A stretch of 64,000 nucleotides of DNA from Marinomonas spartinae (GTDB taxonomy: Bacteria > Pseudomonadota > Gammaproteobacteria > Pseudomonadales > Marinomonadaceae), in assembly GCF_016461715.1 (NCBI RefSeq), contig NZ_JAEMUI010000021.1, positions 26,801 through 90,800 of the forward strand, in the 5' to 3' direction. A program made the position numbers and the translations under genes. Positions 30,367-40,895 of this stretch are shown in pieces (position 1 is the stretch's first letter; each line of letters opens with the position of its first letter). The notes below the pieces were generated by a model that made no database searches, was not told the DNA's origin, and saw only the letters and a program-made list of their open reading frames with translations.

Positions 30367-31077
30367 ATGGATTTTTCTGTGGTAGTCGAGTATTTCCCTC
30401 GTTTATTGGAAGGTGCTTGGGTCAGTGTGCAGTTGGTTGCATTGTCTGTTGTGTTGGGGGCGCTGGTCGCCTTACCGATCGCGCTGGCACGTATTTCTCA
30501 AAATTGGTGGATTAAAGGGTTCCCTTACGCTTATATCTTCTTTTTTCGCGGTACACCGCTGTTGGTACAGATTTTTTTGGTCTACTACGGTGCTTCACAA
30601 TTCGATGTGGTTCGTGAGAGTATTTTATGGCCAATACTTCGTGAGCCTTACTGGTGTGCCATTATCGCTTTTACCTTGAATACATCGGCGTATACCGCTG
30701 AAATCTTTCGTGGCGCAATTCAAGCGATTCCTGAAGGAGAAGTGGAAGCGTGTAAAGTGGTTGGGATGACAAAGGCTCAGATGTATCGTCGTGTCCTATT
30801 GCCGCGTGCATTTGGGATCGTTTTGCCTGCTTATGGTAATGAAATTATCTTAATGCTCAAAGGCAGTGCCTTAGCGAGTACCATTACGATACTGGATTTA
30901 ACGGGGATGGCGAGAACCATTATTGCTCGAACTTATACGCCGATTGAGATATTTCTCGCTGCGGGGGGGATTTATTTGGTTATCAGTATGGTGATTATTG
31001 CCATCTTCCGTCAGGTAGAGAAACGTCAAAACCGTTACCTTGGAACGGTGTCGATTAAGGTGCCAGATAAAGGTTAA
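30367..31077 (+). CDS. aotM: Basic amino acid ABC transporter permease AotM/HisM
   Basis: A 236-residue permease, partner of AotQ. It has about five membrane segments, the FFFRGTPLLVQIFLVYYG motif, AEIFRGAIQAIPEGEVEACKV and the EAA-type loop VVGMTKAQMYRRVLLPRAFG. Together the two permeases form the channel for arginine/ornithine uptake. It starts three bases after aotQ, so translation is probably coupled. A terminator follows 30 bases downstream and closes the operon. Confidence 0.9.
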   Translation: MDFSVVVEYFPRLLEGAWVSVQLVALSVVLGALVALPIALARISQNWWIKGFPYAYIFFFRGTPLLVQIFLVYYGASQFDVVRESILWPILREPYWCAIIAFTLNTSAYTAEIFRGAIQAIPEGEVEACKVVGMTKAQMYRRVLLPRAFGIVLPAYGNEIILMLKGSALASTITILDLTGMARTIIARTYTPIEIFLAAGGIYLVISMVIIAIFRQVEKRQNRYLGTVSIKVPDKG

Positions 31078-31107
31078 CATACAACGGGGAGGATGTTTTA
31101 AAATATA

Positions 31108-31137
31108 AAAAGAGGCTTTATATGGCCTCTTTTTTAA
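31108..31137. terminator. Terminator of the aot operon
   Basis: AAAAGAGGC / GCCTCTTTT with an eight-base loop and flanking A and T runs. It can also serve the converging PII gene. Confidence 0.88.
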
Positions 31138-31207
31138 CGTCAACAGTCTACAAACAACGCCTAAATAAGGCGCTGTTGCGAAAGGATGCTACCAGCAAAA
31201 GTTTGTA

Positions 31208-31570
<363 letters not shown>

Positions 31571-31668
31571 CTATACGCTAAAAGTAACACTCTCTTGTAA
31601 AAGTCGCCACTTGCACGTGAATTATGCGCTATATTAATTTTGCGGAGTTGGAATCAGAGGGGAGAGGT

Positions 31669-32040
31669 ATGCATGAATTAGAGGGCGTTATGGCGTTTGA
31701 GAGGGGGATAGATGGCTTTATCAAGCACATTCGCTCTGTTCTTTATGAGCGAGCGAATGTGCGATTGTCCCAGCACGCGACACCGCAAAATCTCGCTACG
31801 CTTTTTTTGCAGCAGGGTAAGTGTCCATTGCAGTTGCGTTTTGTTGTTCTAGCGGTAGACCATGATCAGTCTTTAGGGCGTTTATCTTGGCTGGATCAAA
31901 ATGGTTGTGATCATGTCTGCTGTTATGTGAATGAGTCGTTTCACTGTGTTGTACGTAAACGTAATGGTAAATGGAGTGAGCAAAAGCATAAGGTTGATGA
32001 TCTGTGCGCGCGTCGCTTATTGGATCTGCTTGCCGCCTGA
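31669..32040 (+). CDS. Hypothetical protein, 123 residues
   Basis: I do not recognise this family. A GGGGAGAGG ribosome site precedes the ATG at 31669; an in-frame ATG at 31624 would add 15 residues. The product begins MHELEGVMAFERGIDGFIKHI and is predicted soluble, with a central hydrophobic strand (LQLRFVVLAVD) and a pair of adjacent cysteines in DHVCCYVNESFH. It lies between two converging genes (PII and hemE) and has its own terminator at 32096. The strong ribosome site and terminator make it a likely real gene. Confidence 0.6.
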   Translation: MHELEGVMAFERGIDGFIKHIRSVLYERANVRLSQHATPQNLATLFLQQGKCPLQLRFVVLAVDHDQSLGRLSWLDQNGCDHVCCYVNESFHCVVRKRNGKWSEQKHKVDDLCARRLLDLLAA

Positions 32041-32095
32041 TTGGACAAGGGTAAGTGGGTGGATCGAGGGGAAATTGAGTGAAAAGCAATAAGAT

Positions 32096-32137
32096 AAAAT
32101 AGCCATCGTGTTGCTCAATAGGATGGCTATTTTTTTA
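32096..32137. terminator. Bidirectional terminator upstream of the hemE stop
   Basis: AAATAGCCATC / GATGGCTATTT with a 14-base loop and T-run, between the hypothetical gene at 31669 and the converging hemE. Confidence 0.85.
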
Positions 32138-32168
32138 TAGGTGGCGTTAACTTGTTAGAATGCCTAAG

Positions 32169-33272
32169 TTAGTCCAAATTATTCAGAGCATCCAAATCTT
32201 CAGACAGCGGCTCGTGATATTTTCTGCCTAATTCGTGGACCGCATCAATCAGATACTTAGGATGATCTGGGTGAACAAATTGATGGATACCATGGCCAAG
32301 GTTAAAGACATGGCCTGTGCCGTGACCATAGCCAGATAATACCAATTCCACTTCCCGTTCAATGACATCTTTATCGGCGTATAAAACGCAAGGGTCAATA
32401 TTGCCTTGCAGCGCCACTTTGTCGCCCACTCGTGCACGGGCTTCGGCGATATCGGTTGTCCAGTCCAAGCCTAACGCATCGGGTCCGGTTGCCGCCATGT
32501 TTTCTAACCATTGTCCGCCATTTTTAGTGAACATGATCACTGGAATACGTCTGCCTTCGTGTTCACGAATCAAGCCGTCTAAGATCTGTTTCATGTAAAG
32601 CAAAGAAAACTGTTGGTACATCGGGCCACTTAGCGCGCCGCCCCAAGTATCAAAAATTTGTACTGCTTGTGCACCCGCTTTGATCTGGCCATTCAAATAA
32701 GCGGTCACGGATTGGGCAAGTTTGTCCAGCAAGCCATGCAGTACCTCTGGGTTTTGGTACATCATGCCTTTGATATGGCGAAAATCTTTGCTGGAGCCTC
32801 CTTCTACCATATAGGTTGCCAGTGTCCATGGGCTCCCAGAAAAGCCAATCAGCGGCACATGGCCATTTAAAGCGTGACGAATGGTGGAGACGGCTTTCAT
32901 GACGTAATCTAGGTCATCCGCTGAAGTAACGGGAAGCGCTTCCATGTCCGCTTGAGAGCGAATGGTATGCTTGAATTTTGGGCCTTCACCTGTTTCAAAA
33001 TATAGCCCTAACCCCATGGCATCAGGAATGGTTAAAATGTCTGAAAACAAAATCGCGGCGTCTAGATCATAGCGCTCCAAAGGCTGTAATGTCACTTCAC
33101 AGGCAAAAGCGTCATTTTTGCATAGACTTAAAAAGTCGCCTGCTGTGGCCCTGCTTGCACGGTATTCTGGGAGATAGCGGCCAGCTTGGCGCATCATCCA
33201 GACGGGGGTGGTATCGACCGGCTGTTTGAGTAGGGCGCGTAAAAAGCGATCATTTTTAAGCTCAGGAAACAT
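32169..33272 (-). CDS. hemE: Uroporphyrinogen decarboxylase HemE
   Basis: A 367-residue cytoplasmic enzyme that converts uroporphyrinogen III to coproporphyrinogen III in haem synthesis. The N-terminal signature [16 protein letters not shown] is at about residues 23-38 and holds the substrate-binding arginines. [13 protein letters not shown] contains the catalytic aspartate, and [18 protein letters not shown] and [14 protein letters not shown] (with the conserved histidine) are present. The length equals E. coli HemE plus a few residues. It is transcribed alone. Confidence 0.97.
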   Translation of the reverse strand: MFPELKNDRFLRALLKQPVDTTPVWMMRQAGRYLPEYRASRATAGDFLSLCKNDAFACEVTLQPLERYDLDAAILFSDILTIPDAMGLGLYFETGEGPKFKHTIRSQADMEALPVTSADDLDYVMKAVSTIRHALNGHVPLIGFSGSPWTLATYMVEGGSSKDFRHIKGMMYQNPEVLHGLLDKLAQSVTAYLNGQIKAGAQAVQIFDTWGGALSGPMYQQFSLLYMKQILDGLIREHEGRRIPVIMFTKNGGQWLENMAATGPDALGLDWTTDIAEARARVGDKVALQGNIDPCVLYADKDVIEREVELVLSGYGHGTGHVFNLGHGIHQFVHPDHPKYLIDAVHELGRKYHEPLSEDLDALNNLD

Positions 33273-33400
33273 TCAGACTCTCCACTGGAAATTGTAAGTT
33301 GTATCATTTTACCTAAGTTGATTTAGAAAAGCAGATTCAATAAACCTAATTTATGCCAAATAGTCGGATAAAGACTAATTGCATTGATTTATCGCATGCA

Positions 33401-34246
33401 TTAGTCGCCTACATAACGTCTCAAACTGTGGATTTGTACTCGCTGTAAAGCGTGTTGAATATCACCTGATTGATGTAAGTCTTTGAGTACGCTAGGAAAC
33501 ACGGCTTTGACTTGTTTTACCGTCATGCCAGGTTTTAGATGAGGGGAATAAAGGGCTTTTAGCAGAATGTAATCTAATGGACTGAGATAGGTATCGATAC
33601 TGTGATCGTTAAAGACCGAGGGGAAAACCTCATCGGAATCGTTTGGTAGACCAAGTAGTTGAGTAATTTCTTCGACGACGCAGTCTAATAAGCGTGCTTT
33701 CTCGCGGGCATAATCCACGGGAATAATAATGATGCCGCTGGTGATTTCATGGCGTTGATTGATGCGAAAATTACCTAAGCAGACAGCTTCGTTAAGCGCT
33801 TTGCGTATTTTATCTGGATCACCAATGTATTGGCGGACTTTGTCTTCAATGTTTTTGTATCGAGTAAAAATGACAAGGATGCCCGCTCCCTTTGCTTGCT
33901 TGGTAAAATAGATGTGCATTCCTGAAATATAGGCAAGGTGGCGCATTTGAACCGTGAGTAGGTCAAGCTGTAGCTTTGCATCGCCAGTGTCGCTTTCAAA
34001 ATAAACAGAAATCGGTTTTTCCCAACGCACCAATTTAGGGTGTTTGGTTTCCTTATATTCTCGCTCAAGGGCGATCTTGATAAAGCTCTGCGTTATGTAG
34101 GCGTCATTTTGCCAGCGTTCTTGAGCGACGGCGGGCAGGCCAAAAAAAGTTAAGAAAACACTCAAATAGGCATTTTTAATGAGTGTTTTTCCTAGGAAGG
34201 ATTTATTCTGGATCACTCGACGATGGGGCGGTGAGTTGATTGGCAT
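33401..34246 (-). CDS. DUF2927-like exported protein
   Basis: A protein of up to 281 residues. Conserved-looking motifs DCVVEEITQLLGLPNDSDEVFPSVFND and DYILLKALYSPHLKPGM resemble what I recall of the DUF2927 family, whose function is unknown. A hydrophobic stretch at residues ~23-40 (LIKNAYLSVFLTFFGLPAVA) followed by QE looks like a signal peptide, so the protein is probably periplasmic. The E-E-I-T-Q helix has a protease-like look but no HExxH motif is present. The 5' end overlaps the Nudix gene by 44 bases. No clear ribosome site marks the ATG; GTG at 34216 is an alternative. Confidence 0.65.
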   Translation of the reverse strand: MPINSPPHRRVIQNKSFLGKTLIKNAYLSVFLTFFGLPAVAQERWQNDAYITQSFIKIALEREYKETKHPKLVRWEKPISVYFESDTGDAKLQLDLLTVQMRHLAYISGMHIYFTKQAKGAGILVIFTRYKNIEDKVRQYIGDPDKIRKALNEAVCLGNFRINQRHEITSGIIIIPVDYAREKARLLDCVVEEITQLLGLPNDSDEVFPSVFNDHSIDTYLSPLDYILLKALYSPHLKPGMTVKQVKAVFPSVLKDLHQSGDIQHALQRVQIHSLRRYVGD

Positions 34247-34739
34247 AATGATATAAAGCGTCCAATGAATCCGGTGTAAAGGGCAATTGCTTATGATTGT
34301 TCAATACCTCATCGACACTCATTTCGTGCACGGAAGCCACTTCTTTGGCTTGTAATACCAGCGGACCGTGAATACTTTCATCGTAGCAACAGCTGTAAAT
34401 TTTCCCCCAAATTTTGAAGCCTGTGCCTTCCGTGTAAAAAATGCCATGGGAGGTAAGGTCAGCGTCAAAGCCCATTTCTTCTTTTAGTTCGCGATGAGCG
34501 GACTCGATATAGGATTCCCCTGTTTCGACCACTCCACCTGTTGCGACACCATAAAAACCGGGGCAAAAGGCCTTATTATCTGTGCGTTTTTGAATGAGTA
34601 AATTGCCCTTGGTATTAAAAACAAGGATATAGGTAACACGGTGGTAATCTTCACCAAATTTCATTAAACGGCGCGCAACTTCGCCAATAACCGTGTTGTT
34701 TTTATCAACAAGTGTAATGATTTCATCGGTGGCAGACAT
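34203..34739 (-). CDS. Nudix hydrolase, YfcD-like
   Basis: A 178-residue Nudix protein. The Nudix box GGVVETGESYIESAHRELKEEMGF supplies the RELxEE metal ligands. The flanking segments TYILVFNTKGNLLIQKRTDNKAFCPGFYGVATGG and FTPDSLDALYHY resemble E. coli YfcD. Such enzymes hydrolyse nucleoside diphosphate derivatives; the substrate is unknown. The frame is open upstream to 34823, but the product starting MSATDEIITLVDKNNTVIGE at 34739 aligns with YfcD. It is followed by an overlapping DUF2927-like gene. Confidence 0.85.
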   Translation of the reverse strand: MSATDEIITLVDKNNTVIGEVARRLMKFGEDYHRVTYILVFNTKGNLLIQKRTDNKAFCPGFYGVATGGVVETGESYIESAHRELKEEMGFDADLTSHGIFYTEGTGFKIWGKIYSCCYDESIHGPLVLQAKEVASVHEMSVDEVLNNHKQLPFTPDSLDALYHYANQLTAPSSSDPE

Positions 34740-34988
34740 AAGGCTCTCAGGTAATAAAGTGAATTGGCTATTAAAAAGCACACCTGTTAAAGGGTATCGG
34801 CATTTGACGTGAAAGAAAAGCATTTGCAGGAAAAGTACTGGAATGAAACGGGATAATCATCTCAAGTTGGAAAAAGACGTGTCTTTTTGAGAGAAAGACT
34901 CAGTACAGATCTTGTAATGGTTGAGTCATGAATTAAGAAAGCCTTATCATAGCGATGTAAGCATTGTGCTTAGAAACCTTTAATCATT

Positions 34989-36059
34989 ATGGGACATGAT
35001 ACTGTGCAGATTTCTGATAACGATATTTTAGCCCTGACGCTGTCTAATCCAACGCATCTCGATCCGTTTGAATTTACTTTTCCTGGAGGAGTTGGGTTTG
35101 TTGTGGATACAGGGATTTTTCGTTTTGAACCGATGTCTACTCGGTTATCTCATGATCCAGTGAGCTTAGTTTTGTCAGTAGGGATTCATGGCAATGAAAC
35201 GGGGCCGATAGAGTTGGTAAATCAACTGGTAAAAGACATTTTGTTGGGTAATTTGTCTTTAGCAATACGTCTATTGGTGGTGATTGGTAATCCGGTGTCT
35301 GCTAATCAAGCTACCCGCTTTTGTGAAGTGAATTTAAACCGTTTGTTTAATGGTGCTTGGCAACCATATTTAACGAATGAAGGAGCCGGGCTTGGACTTA
35401 ATGAAGCCCGCCGGGCAGAGCAACTAGAAAAGGCCGTGAGCGATTTTTATGGGCAAGACTCTCATGGCACATTACGATTACATTACGATCTACACACCGC
35501 CATCCGTGGCTCTAAATACGAAAAATTTGCAGTGCATCCCTTTCTAGAAGAGCCCGTCTATCAGCATGCTCAGTTTGGATTCTTAGTTGCCTCAGGGATT
35601 GAAGCGGTCCTTTTGTCGCACCAGCCAACCACCACCTTTTCTTATTATTCCTATGCCGCCCACCGTGCCAATAGCTTTACGATTGAGTTAGGTAAAGTGC
35701 ATCCCTTTGGTGAAAATGACTTGTCGAGTTTTACACAAATACAAAAGGCGCTAATCATCCTGCTAGAAAACGCGACGTTAGCACAGGGGGATTTATCGTC
35801 GATTCAGGTCTTTGCCGTTCAAGACGCTTTGGTAAAAAATGCTGATGATTATCAGCTGACCATTGCAGAAGATGAGGAAAACTTCACTGATTTTGATGAA
35901 GGCTATGAGTTGGCGACTTCTTCAGCTGGTGGCTATCGTATTGCGAAAACAGGTGATGCCATTGTGTTTCCTAATGCCGGGGTGCCGATTGGCCAGAGAG
36001 CTGGCTTGGTTGTGCGTCCCATTGCTATTAATTCTTTAGCGTTTGAATTAACCTCCTAA
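34989..36059 (+). CDS. astE: Succinylglutamate desuccinylase AstE
   Basis: A 356-residue zinc carboxypeptidase-like enzyme that releases glutamate and succinate from N-succinylglutamate, the last step of the arginine succinyltransferase pathway. The metal motif GIHGNETGPIE (H-x-x-E) and the second ligand in HYDLHTAIRGSKYEKFA are present, with NLNRLFNG between them and TIELGKVHPFGEN later. The length is normal for the AstE/AspA family. The other ast genes except a possible astC are not in the window. The gene is monocistronic here. Confidence 0.93.
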   Translation: MGHDTVQISDNDILALTLSNPTHLDPFEFTFPGGVGFVVDTGIFRFEPMSTRLSHDPVSLVLSVGIHGNETGPIELVNQLVKDILLGNLSLAIRLLVVIGNPVSANQATRFCEVNLNRLFNGAWQPYLTNEGAGLGLNEARRAEQLEKAVSDFYGQDSHGTLRLHYDLHTAIRGSKYEKFAVHPFLEEPVYQHAQFGFLVASGIEAVLLSHQPTTTFSYYSYAAHRANSFTIELGKVHPFGENDLSSFTQIQKALIILLENATLAQGDLSSIQVFAVQDALVKNADDYQLTIAEDEENFTDFDEGYELATSSAGGYRIAKTGDAIVFPNAGVPIGQRAGLVVRPIAINSLAFELTS

Positions 36060-36136
36060 TACTATTTTTGTCATTTTGATGGAATAGGTTATAGCACAGG
36101 GATGTGACTTGAAAATCACCATTCTTTACTATATTG

Positions 36137-36152
36137 TTACGTTATAACGTAA
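36137..36152. promoter_or_regulatory. Candidate Zur operator upstream of znuA
   Basis: A perfect 16-base palindrome TTACGTTATAACGTAA lies 28 bases before znuA and contains the GTTATAAC core seen in gammaproteobacterial Zur boxes. Its position next to a zinc-uptake gene supports zinc repression by Zur, which is not itself encoded in the window. Confidence 0.65.
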
Positions 36153-36180
36153 TTTATATCTAGTAGGACTGAGGTAAGTG

Positions 36181-37152
36181 ATGAATAAGCTATTGATGGC
36201 GCTTAGTGTATCGATGTTATCGCCTATGGTGTTGGCGAAACCAACGGTCGTGACCAGTATTAAGCCTGTGTCCATGGTGGTGGCAGCCATTGCAGGGGAT
36301 CGTGCGAATATTGAACAAATTGTCTCTAGTACCGCCTCCCCCCATGATTTTGCCATGCGCCCCTCTGATTTACGTAAAATAGGTCAAGCGGATGTGGTGG
36401 TTTGGGTCGGTGAGTCTCTAGAACGTTTTCTGGAAAAACCGTTGGAAAATGTAGGTAAAGAAAAATCTTCCATTGAATGGTTAACCTTGAATGGTATGAC
36501 GCTTGAGAACTTTGCCAAAGACCATGATCATGGTGACGAAGAAGATCATGAACATATGGAAGAGGTTGATCACCATGAGGACGATCATCATGATGAAGAC
36601 CACGGGGAGCACCACCACGATGAAGGCCATCATCATGAAGGGGTGAATCCTCATGTCTGGATGTCGCCCAATAATGCCAAAGTGTTAGCAGAAGCTGTGA
36701 CAAAACGTTTGTCTAAGTTGGATGCCACTAATGCCAGTTACTATCAGGCTAATTTACAGGCCTTTGAAACCAAGCTAGCGGCGACGGATGCGCAAATTAA
36801 AAAAGCCATGCAAGCCGTTCATGGCGTGCCTTACATCGTTTTCCACGATGGCTATGGGTATTTTGAACATCATTATGGATTGAATCATGCCGGCGCCATT
36901 ACGGTTAGCCCTGAACGTCAGCCTAGCGCGAAAAAAGTGGCGGAGTTGCGTGAAGAAATCACCGAGCATAAGGTGAAATGTGTGTTCAGTGAGCCACAAT
37001 TTAGCCCCGCTATTGTGAAGACCTTGCTAAGTGGTACTAAGGTTAATACGGCAGTGTTGGATCCGCTGGGTTCAGATATTAAATTAAGCCCAAATGCCTA
37101 TTTTGATTTCTTAAAATCGCTGAGTCATCAGTTTTCAAGTTGCCTTAAATAA
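36181..37152 (+). CDS. znuA: Zinc ABC transporter binding protein ZnuA
   Basis: A 323-residue periplasmic zinc-binding protein. Signal peptide 1-19 ends VLA. It has the cluster 9 pattern: VTSIKPVSMVVAAIAGD, the ligand-bearing SPHDFAMRPSD, NPHVWMSPNNAKV, VFHDGYGYFEHHYGL and a C-terminal half ending in LDPLGSD. Between residues ~118 and 157 there is a long His/Asp/Glu-rich loop with over 20 histidines, the charged loop found in true zinc (not manganese) binding proteins. GAGG fits the ATG at 36181. The expected znuC, znuB and zur are not adjacent, so the transporter must be completed from elsewhere. Confidence 0.94.
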   Translation: MNKLLMALSVSMLSPMVLAKPTVVTSIKPVSMVVAAIAGDRANIEQIVSSTASPHDFAMRPSDLRKIGQADVVVWVGESLERFLEKPLENVGKEKSSIEWLTLNGMTLENFAKDHDHGDEEDHEHMEEVDHHEDDHHDEDHGEHHHDEGHHHEGVNPHVWMSPNNAKVLAEAVTKRLSKLDATNASYYQANLQAFETKLAATDAQIKKAMQAVHGVPYIVFHDGYGYFEHHYGLNHAGAITVSPERQPSAKKVAELREEITEHKVKCVFSEPQFSPAIVKTLLSGTKVNTAVLDPLGSDIKLSPNAYFDFLKSLSHQFSSCLK

Positions 37153-37307
37153 AAGGTGCTTGGGGGGTGATGAATAGACGAATTTCTTGATATCGCTCTA
37201 GGCGTCTTGGCCTGCTGTCGCCGTGCTTGGGGAAAAGTGTCTGCGATGGTAGGCGACTCACTCTGACCTCTGTATAATCAATGCACTTAATTATTCAGAG
37301 AAGTCAT

Positions 37308-38285
37308 ATGAGCAATACGTCCTCTATTAAGAGTATTCACTCTGACGCTCTCATCGAGAGTGCTCGACACACTTTATCGACTCAAGCTCAATCCTTGCAA
37401 AACCTTGCCAATCAAGTGACCGAGGAGTTTGCCAAAGCCGTTCGCATGATTCTTGCGAGCGAAGGGCGCGCCATCATTTGTGGTATGGGAAAATCCGGTC
37501 ACATTGGTAAAAAAATTGCGGCCACTCTGGCTTCTACCGGAACCCCAAGTTTTTTTCTTCATCCTAGTGAAGCGTTTCATGGTGATTTAGGGATGATTCA
37601 GCCGCAAGACGTCTTACTCTTGATTAGTTTTTCAGGGGAGACTGAGGAACTGATACGCTTGCTGCCTTCCCTAAAAGACTTTGGTAACCCATGTATTGCG
37701 ATGGTGGGTAATCTCGACTCAACGTTGGCAAAACATTGTGACTGTGTACTGGATATTTCCGTAGACAGAGAAACCTGCCCTAATAATCTTGCCCCTACTA
37801 CGTCGACGACCATGACCACCGCTATGGGGGATGCATTGGCGGTGGCTTTGATGGAATGTCGCAACTTCCAGCCGCAAGATTTTGCACGTTTTCATCCAGG
37901 CGGCAGCTTAGGCCGTAAATTACTGACTCGTGTAAAAGACTTAATGCACAAGGATAATTTGCCGGTTTGTGCGCCAGAGACCACGTTAAAAGAAGCCATC
38001 CCGGTGATGACTCATGGTCGTATGGGGGTGGTGGTTATTCAAGACAAAGGCCATTTACTCGGTATCTTCACCGATGGGGATTTACGTCGTGCTATGCTCA
38101 AAGAAAGTGAAGGGATGATACATAAGCCGATGTCTGAATTGATGACTGCAAAACCGAAAACCATTAATGAGAACGTTATGATTGTCCAAGCAGAAGAACA
38201 AATGCTGCGTGACAAAATCACCTTGCTGGTGGTTGTCAATGATCAGGGCAATTTGACGGGGTTGCTGGAAATCTACGACCGATAA
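37308..38285 (+). CDS. kdsD: Arabinose-5-phosphate isomerase KdsD
   Basis: A 325-residue enzyme that converts ribulose-5-phosphate to arabinose-5-phosphate for Kdo synthesis. An N-terminal SIS domain (residues ~35-185; GMGKSGHIGKKIAATLASTGTPSFFLHPSEAFHGDLG) precedes two CBS domains (~205-325; VMTHGRMGVVVIQDKGHLLGIFTDGDLRRAM). The ATG at 37308 is chosen because the frame extends nine codons upstream without support. A TATAAT at 37273-37278 is a possible promoter. It heads kdsD-kdsA-kdsC-kdsB, a compact set of Kdo genes. Confidence 0.94.
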   Translation: MSNTSSIKSIHSDALIESARHTLSTQAQSLQNLANQVTEEFAKAVRMILASEGRAIICGMGKSGHIGKKIAATLASTGTPSFFLHPSEAFHGDLGMIQPQDVLLLISFSGETEELIRLLPSLKDFGNPCIAMVGNLDSTLAKHCDCVLDISVDRETCPNNLAPTTSTTMTTAMGDALAVALMECRNFQPQDFARFHPGGSLGRKLLTRVKDLMHKDNLPVCAPETTLKEAIPVMTHGRMGVVVIQDKGHLLGIFTDGDLRRAMLKESEGMIHKPMSELMTAKPKTINENVMIVQAEEQMLRDKITLLVVVNDQGNLTGLLEIYDR

Positions 38286-38347
38286 GCCTTGTGGCTGTTG
38301 ATGAATGTTTGGTGTTTGCAGCGGTTTTATGTGAACGTCCATATTGA

Positions 38348-39223
<876 letters not shown>

Positions 39224-39225
39224 TC

Positions 39226-39810
39226 ATGGATGAGAACTTTCTCGCAGGTTATCCATCGTTGCAGGACGCCAAGTCCCTTGTGAGTATGCTGCAAGGGCTG
39301 AAGTTGGTTGTGTTTGATGTGGACGGGGTCCTAACCGATGGCGGCTTATGGTACGCAGACGCTGGAGAGCAGGTAAAGCGCTTTAATGTCAAAGATGGCG
39401 TGGCCATGAAGCTGTTGCCTAAGTGGGGTATCTATGTGGCGGTGATTACCGCGAAAGATTCAGCTCCCCTACGTAAGCGGATGAGCGACCTTGGTGTGAC
39501 GCACTTTTACCCCGGTTGTCATAATAAGGCGGAGGCGTTTGATGAGATTGCCTCAGCTCTTGGTGTGTTACCGGAGCAAGCGGCTTATGTGGGGGATGAT
39601 GTGATCGATCTGCAAGTCATGCCCAACGTGGGAGTAGCGTTTTGTCCGGCGGATGCGCATGTGCTTGTTCAGCGCTATAGCCACTTTGTACTGACAAAAG
39701 CGGCTGGTCAAGGTGTAGCGCGAGAAGTAGCAGACGTGATTTTGGCTACGCGAATGTCGTTAGAAAGTGCCTATGAATGGGCGCAACAACCGGAGTTTGA
39801 GAAAAAATGA
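39226..39810 (+). CDS. kdsC: Kdo-8-phosphate phosphatase KdsC
   Basis: A 194-residue HAD-family phosphatase without a cap domain. The nucleophile motif FDVDGVLTDG has D31 and D33. VITAKDSAPLRKRMSDLGV is motif II, and AYVGDDVIDLQVMPNVGVAF carries the motif III aspartates. It releases Kdo from Kdo-8-phosphate in the cytoplasm. It overlaps kdsB by four bases. The order kdsA-kdsC-kdsB without lipopolysaccharide transport genes differs from E. coli, where kdsC lies with lptC. Confidence 0.94.
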   Translation: MDENFLAGYPSLQDAKSLVSMLQGLKLVVFDVDGVLTDGGLWYADAGEQVKRFNVKDGVAMKLLPKWGIYVAVITAKDSAPLRKRMSDLGVTHFYPGCHNKAEAFDEIASALGVLPEQAAYVGDDVIDLQVMPNVGVAFCPADAHVLVQRYSHFVLTKAAGQGVAREVADVILATRMSLESAYEWAQQPEFEKK

Positions 39811-40598
39811 GTCACGTTGAGTTACCTGAATTCCACATTGTTATTCCTGCCCGTTACGCGTCTCAGCGGTTTCCTAAGAAGTTAATGGCGGATTTAGGGG
39901 GTAAGCCCGTTTTGCAATGGGGATATGAACTGGCTCTTAAGGCTGGCGCAAAAACCGTCACCATCGCCACCGATCATGAGGTGATTTATCAAGCGGCTCA
40001 GTCCTTTGGCGCGCCTGTTGTGATGACGCGGGATGACCATGAAAATGGTACCGAACGTCTTGCGGAAGTGGCGGAAAAAATGGGCTGGCAGCAAGATGAA
40101 ATCATCGTAAATGTGCAAGGGGATGAGCCCCTATTACCCGTTGGGCTGATTCATTCGACTGTTGCTGCGTTAGCACAAGACACAGCGTCTGAAATGGCCA
40201 CCATCGCGTGTAAAATTCATGATGCGGAAGACTTCTTCAACCCCAATGTGGTAAAGGTTGTGTGTGATGAGCAAGGCCGAGCCTTGTATTTTAGCCGCGC
40301 GCCCATGCCATGGGATCGTAATGGTTTTATGGATAACGCTACTAATGAAAGTTCGTTAGCGGAAGACTTTCCTGCTATGCGTCATATTGGCTTGTATGTG
40401 TATCGTGCCAGCTTATTGGCAAAGTACGCTACCTTACCTATGTCGCCTTTGGAAAAATGGGAAAAGCTTGAACAACTGCGTTTTCTTCATCAAGGGATCA
40501 AGGTACAAGTGGCACAAGCGTCTGGCTTACCGCCCCATGGTGTGGATACGCAAGATGATCTTAATGCGTTGCGTAAGCATATTGCCTCCTCTAAGTGA
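39807..40598 (+). CDS. kdsB: CMP-Kdo synthetase KdsB
   Basis: A 263-residue cytidylyltransferase that activates Kdo with CTP. The N-terminal nucleotide-binding motif PARYASQRFPKKLMADLGGKP, TRDDHENGTERLAEVAEKMG, IIVNVQGDEPLLP and SRAPMPWDR are all present, as is the C-terminal SPLEKWEKLEQLRFLHQGIKV. It completes a kdsD-A-C-B block that supplies the lipid A inner-core sugar. A terminator follows at 40680. Confidence 0.95.
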   Translation: MSHVELPEFHIVIPARYASQRFPKKLMADLGGKPVLQWGYELALKAGAKTVTIATDHEVIYQAAQSFGAPVVMTRDDHENGTERLAEVAEKMGWQQDEIIVNVQGDEPLLPVGLIHSTVAALAQDTASEMATIACKIHDAEDFFNPNVVKVVCDEQGRALYFSRAPMPWDRNGFMDNATNESSLAEDFPAMRHIGLYVYRASLLAKYATLPMSPLEKWEKLEQLRFLHQGIKVQVAQASGLPPHGVDTQDDLNALRKHIASSK

Positions 40599-40679
40599 CT
40601 TTCTCTTATATTCGTACTTTCTAAAAGGTCTCCCTCTAGAAAGTAACGAACTCGTTCTCTCTATTTTATTGACACCTTG

Positions 40680-40712
40680 AAAGCTATCTATGCATTAGAT
40701 GGCTTTTTTTAT
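40680..40712 (+). terminator. Terminator of the kds operon
   Basis: AAAGCtATCTA / TAGATgGCTTT with a five-base loop and a long T-run, 82 bases after kdsB. Confidence 0.88.
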
Positions 40713-40895
40713 TTTCTTACTAAAGTCATCCCTGTTTTGTGTCGATGACTAATAAATACGTATTATTTACAAATTTAATAGAAAACCAGCTAATAACTCT
40801 TATATTGTCAATAAATTGTATATATTTAGAGTGGGATAGGCTGTTTTTTGCTTGTTGTCATGTCTGTTTGAATTTAGTCTGAGAAGAGTTGGTCT

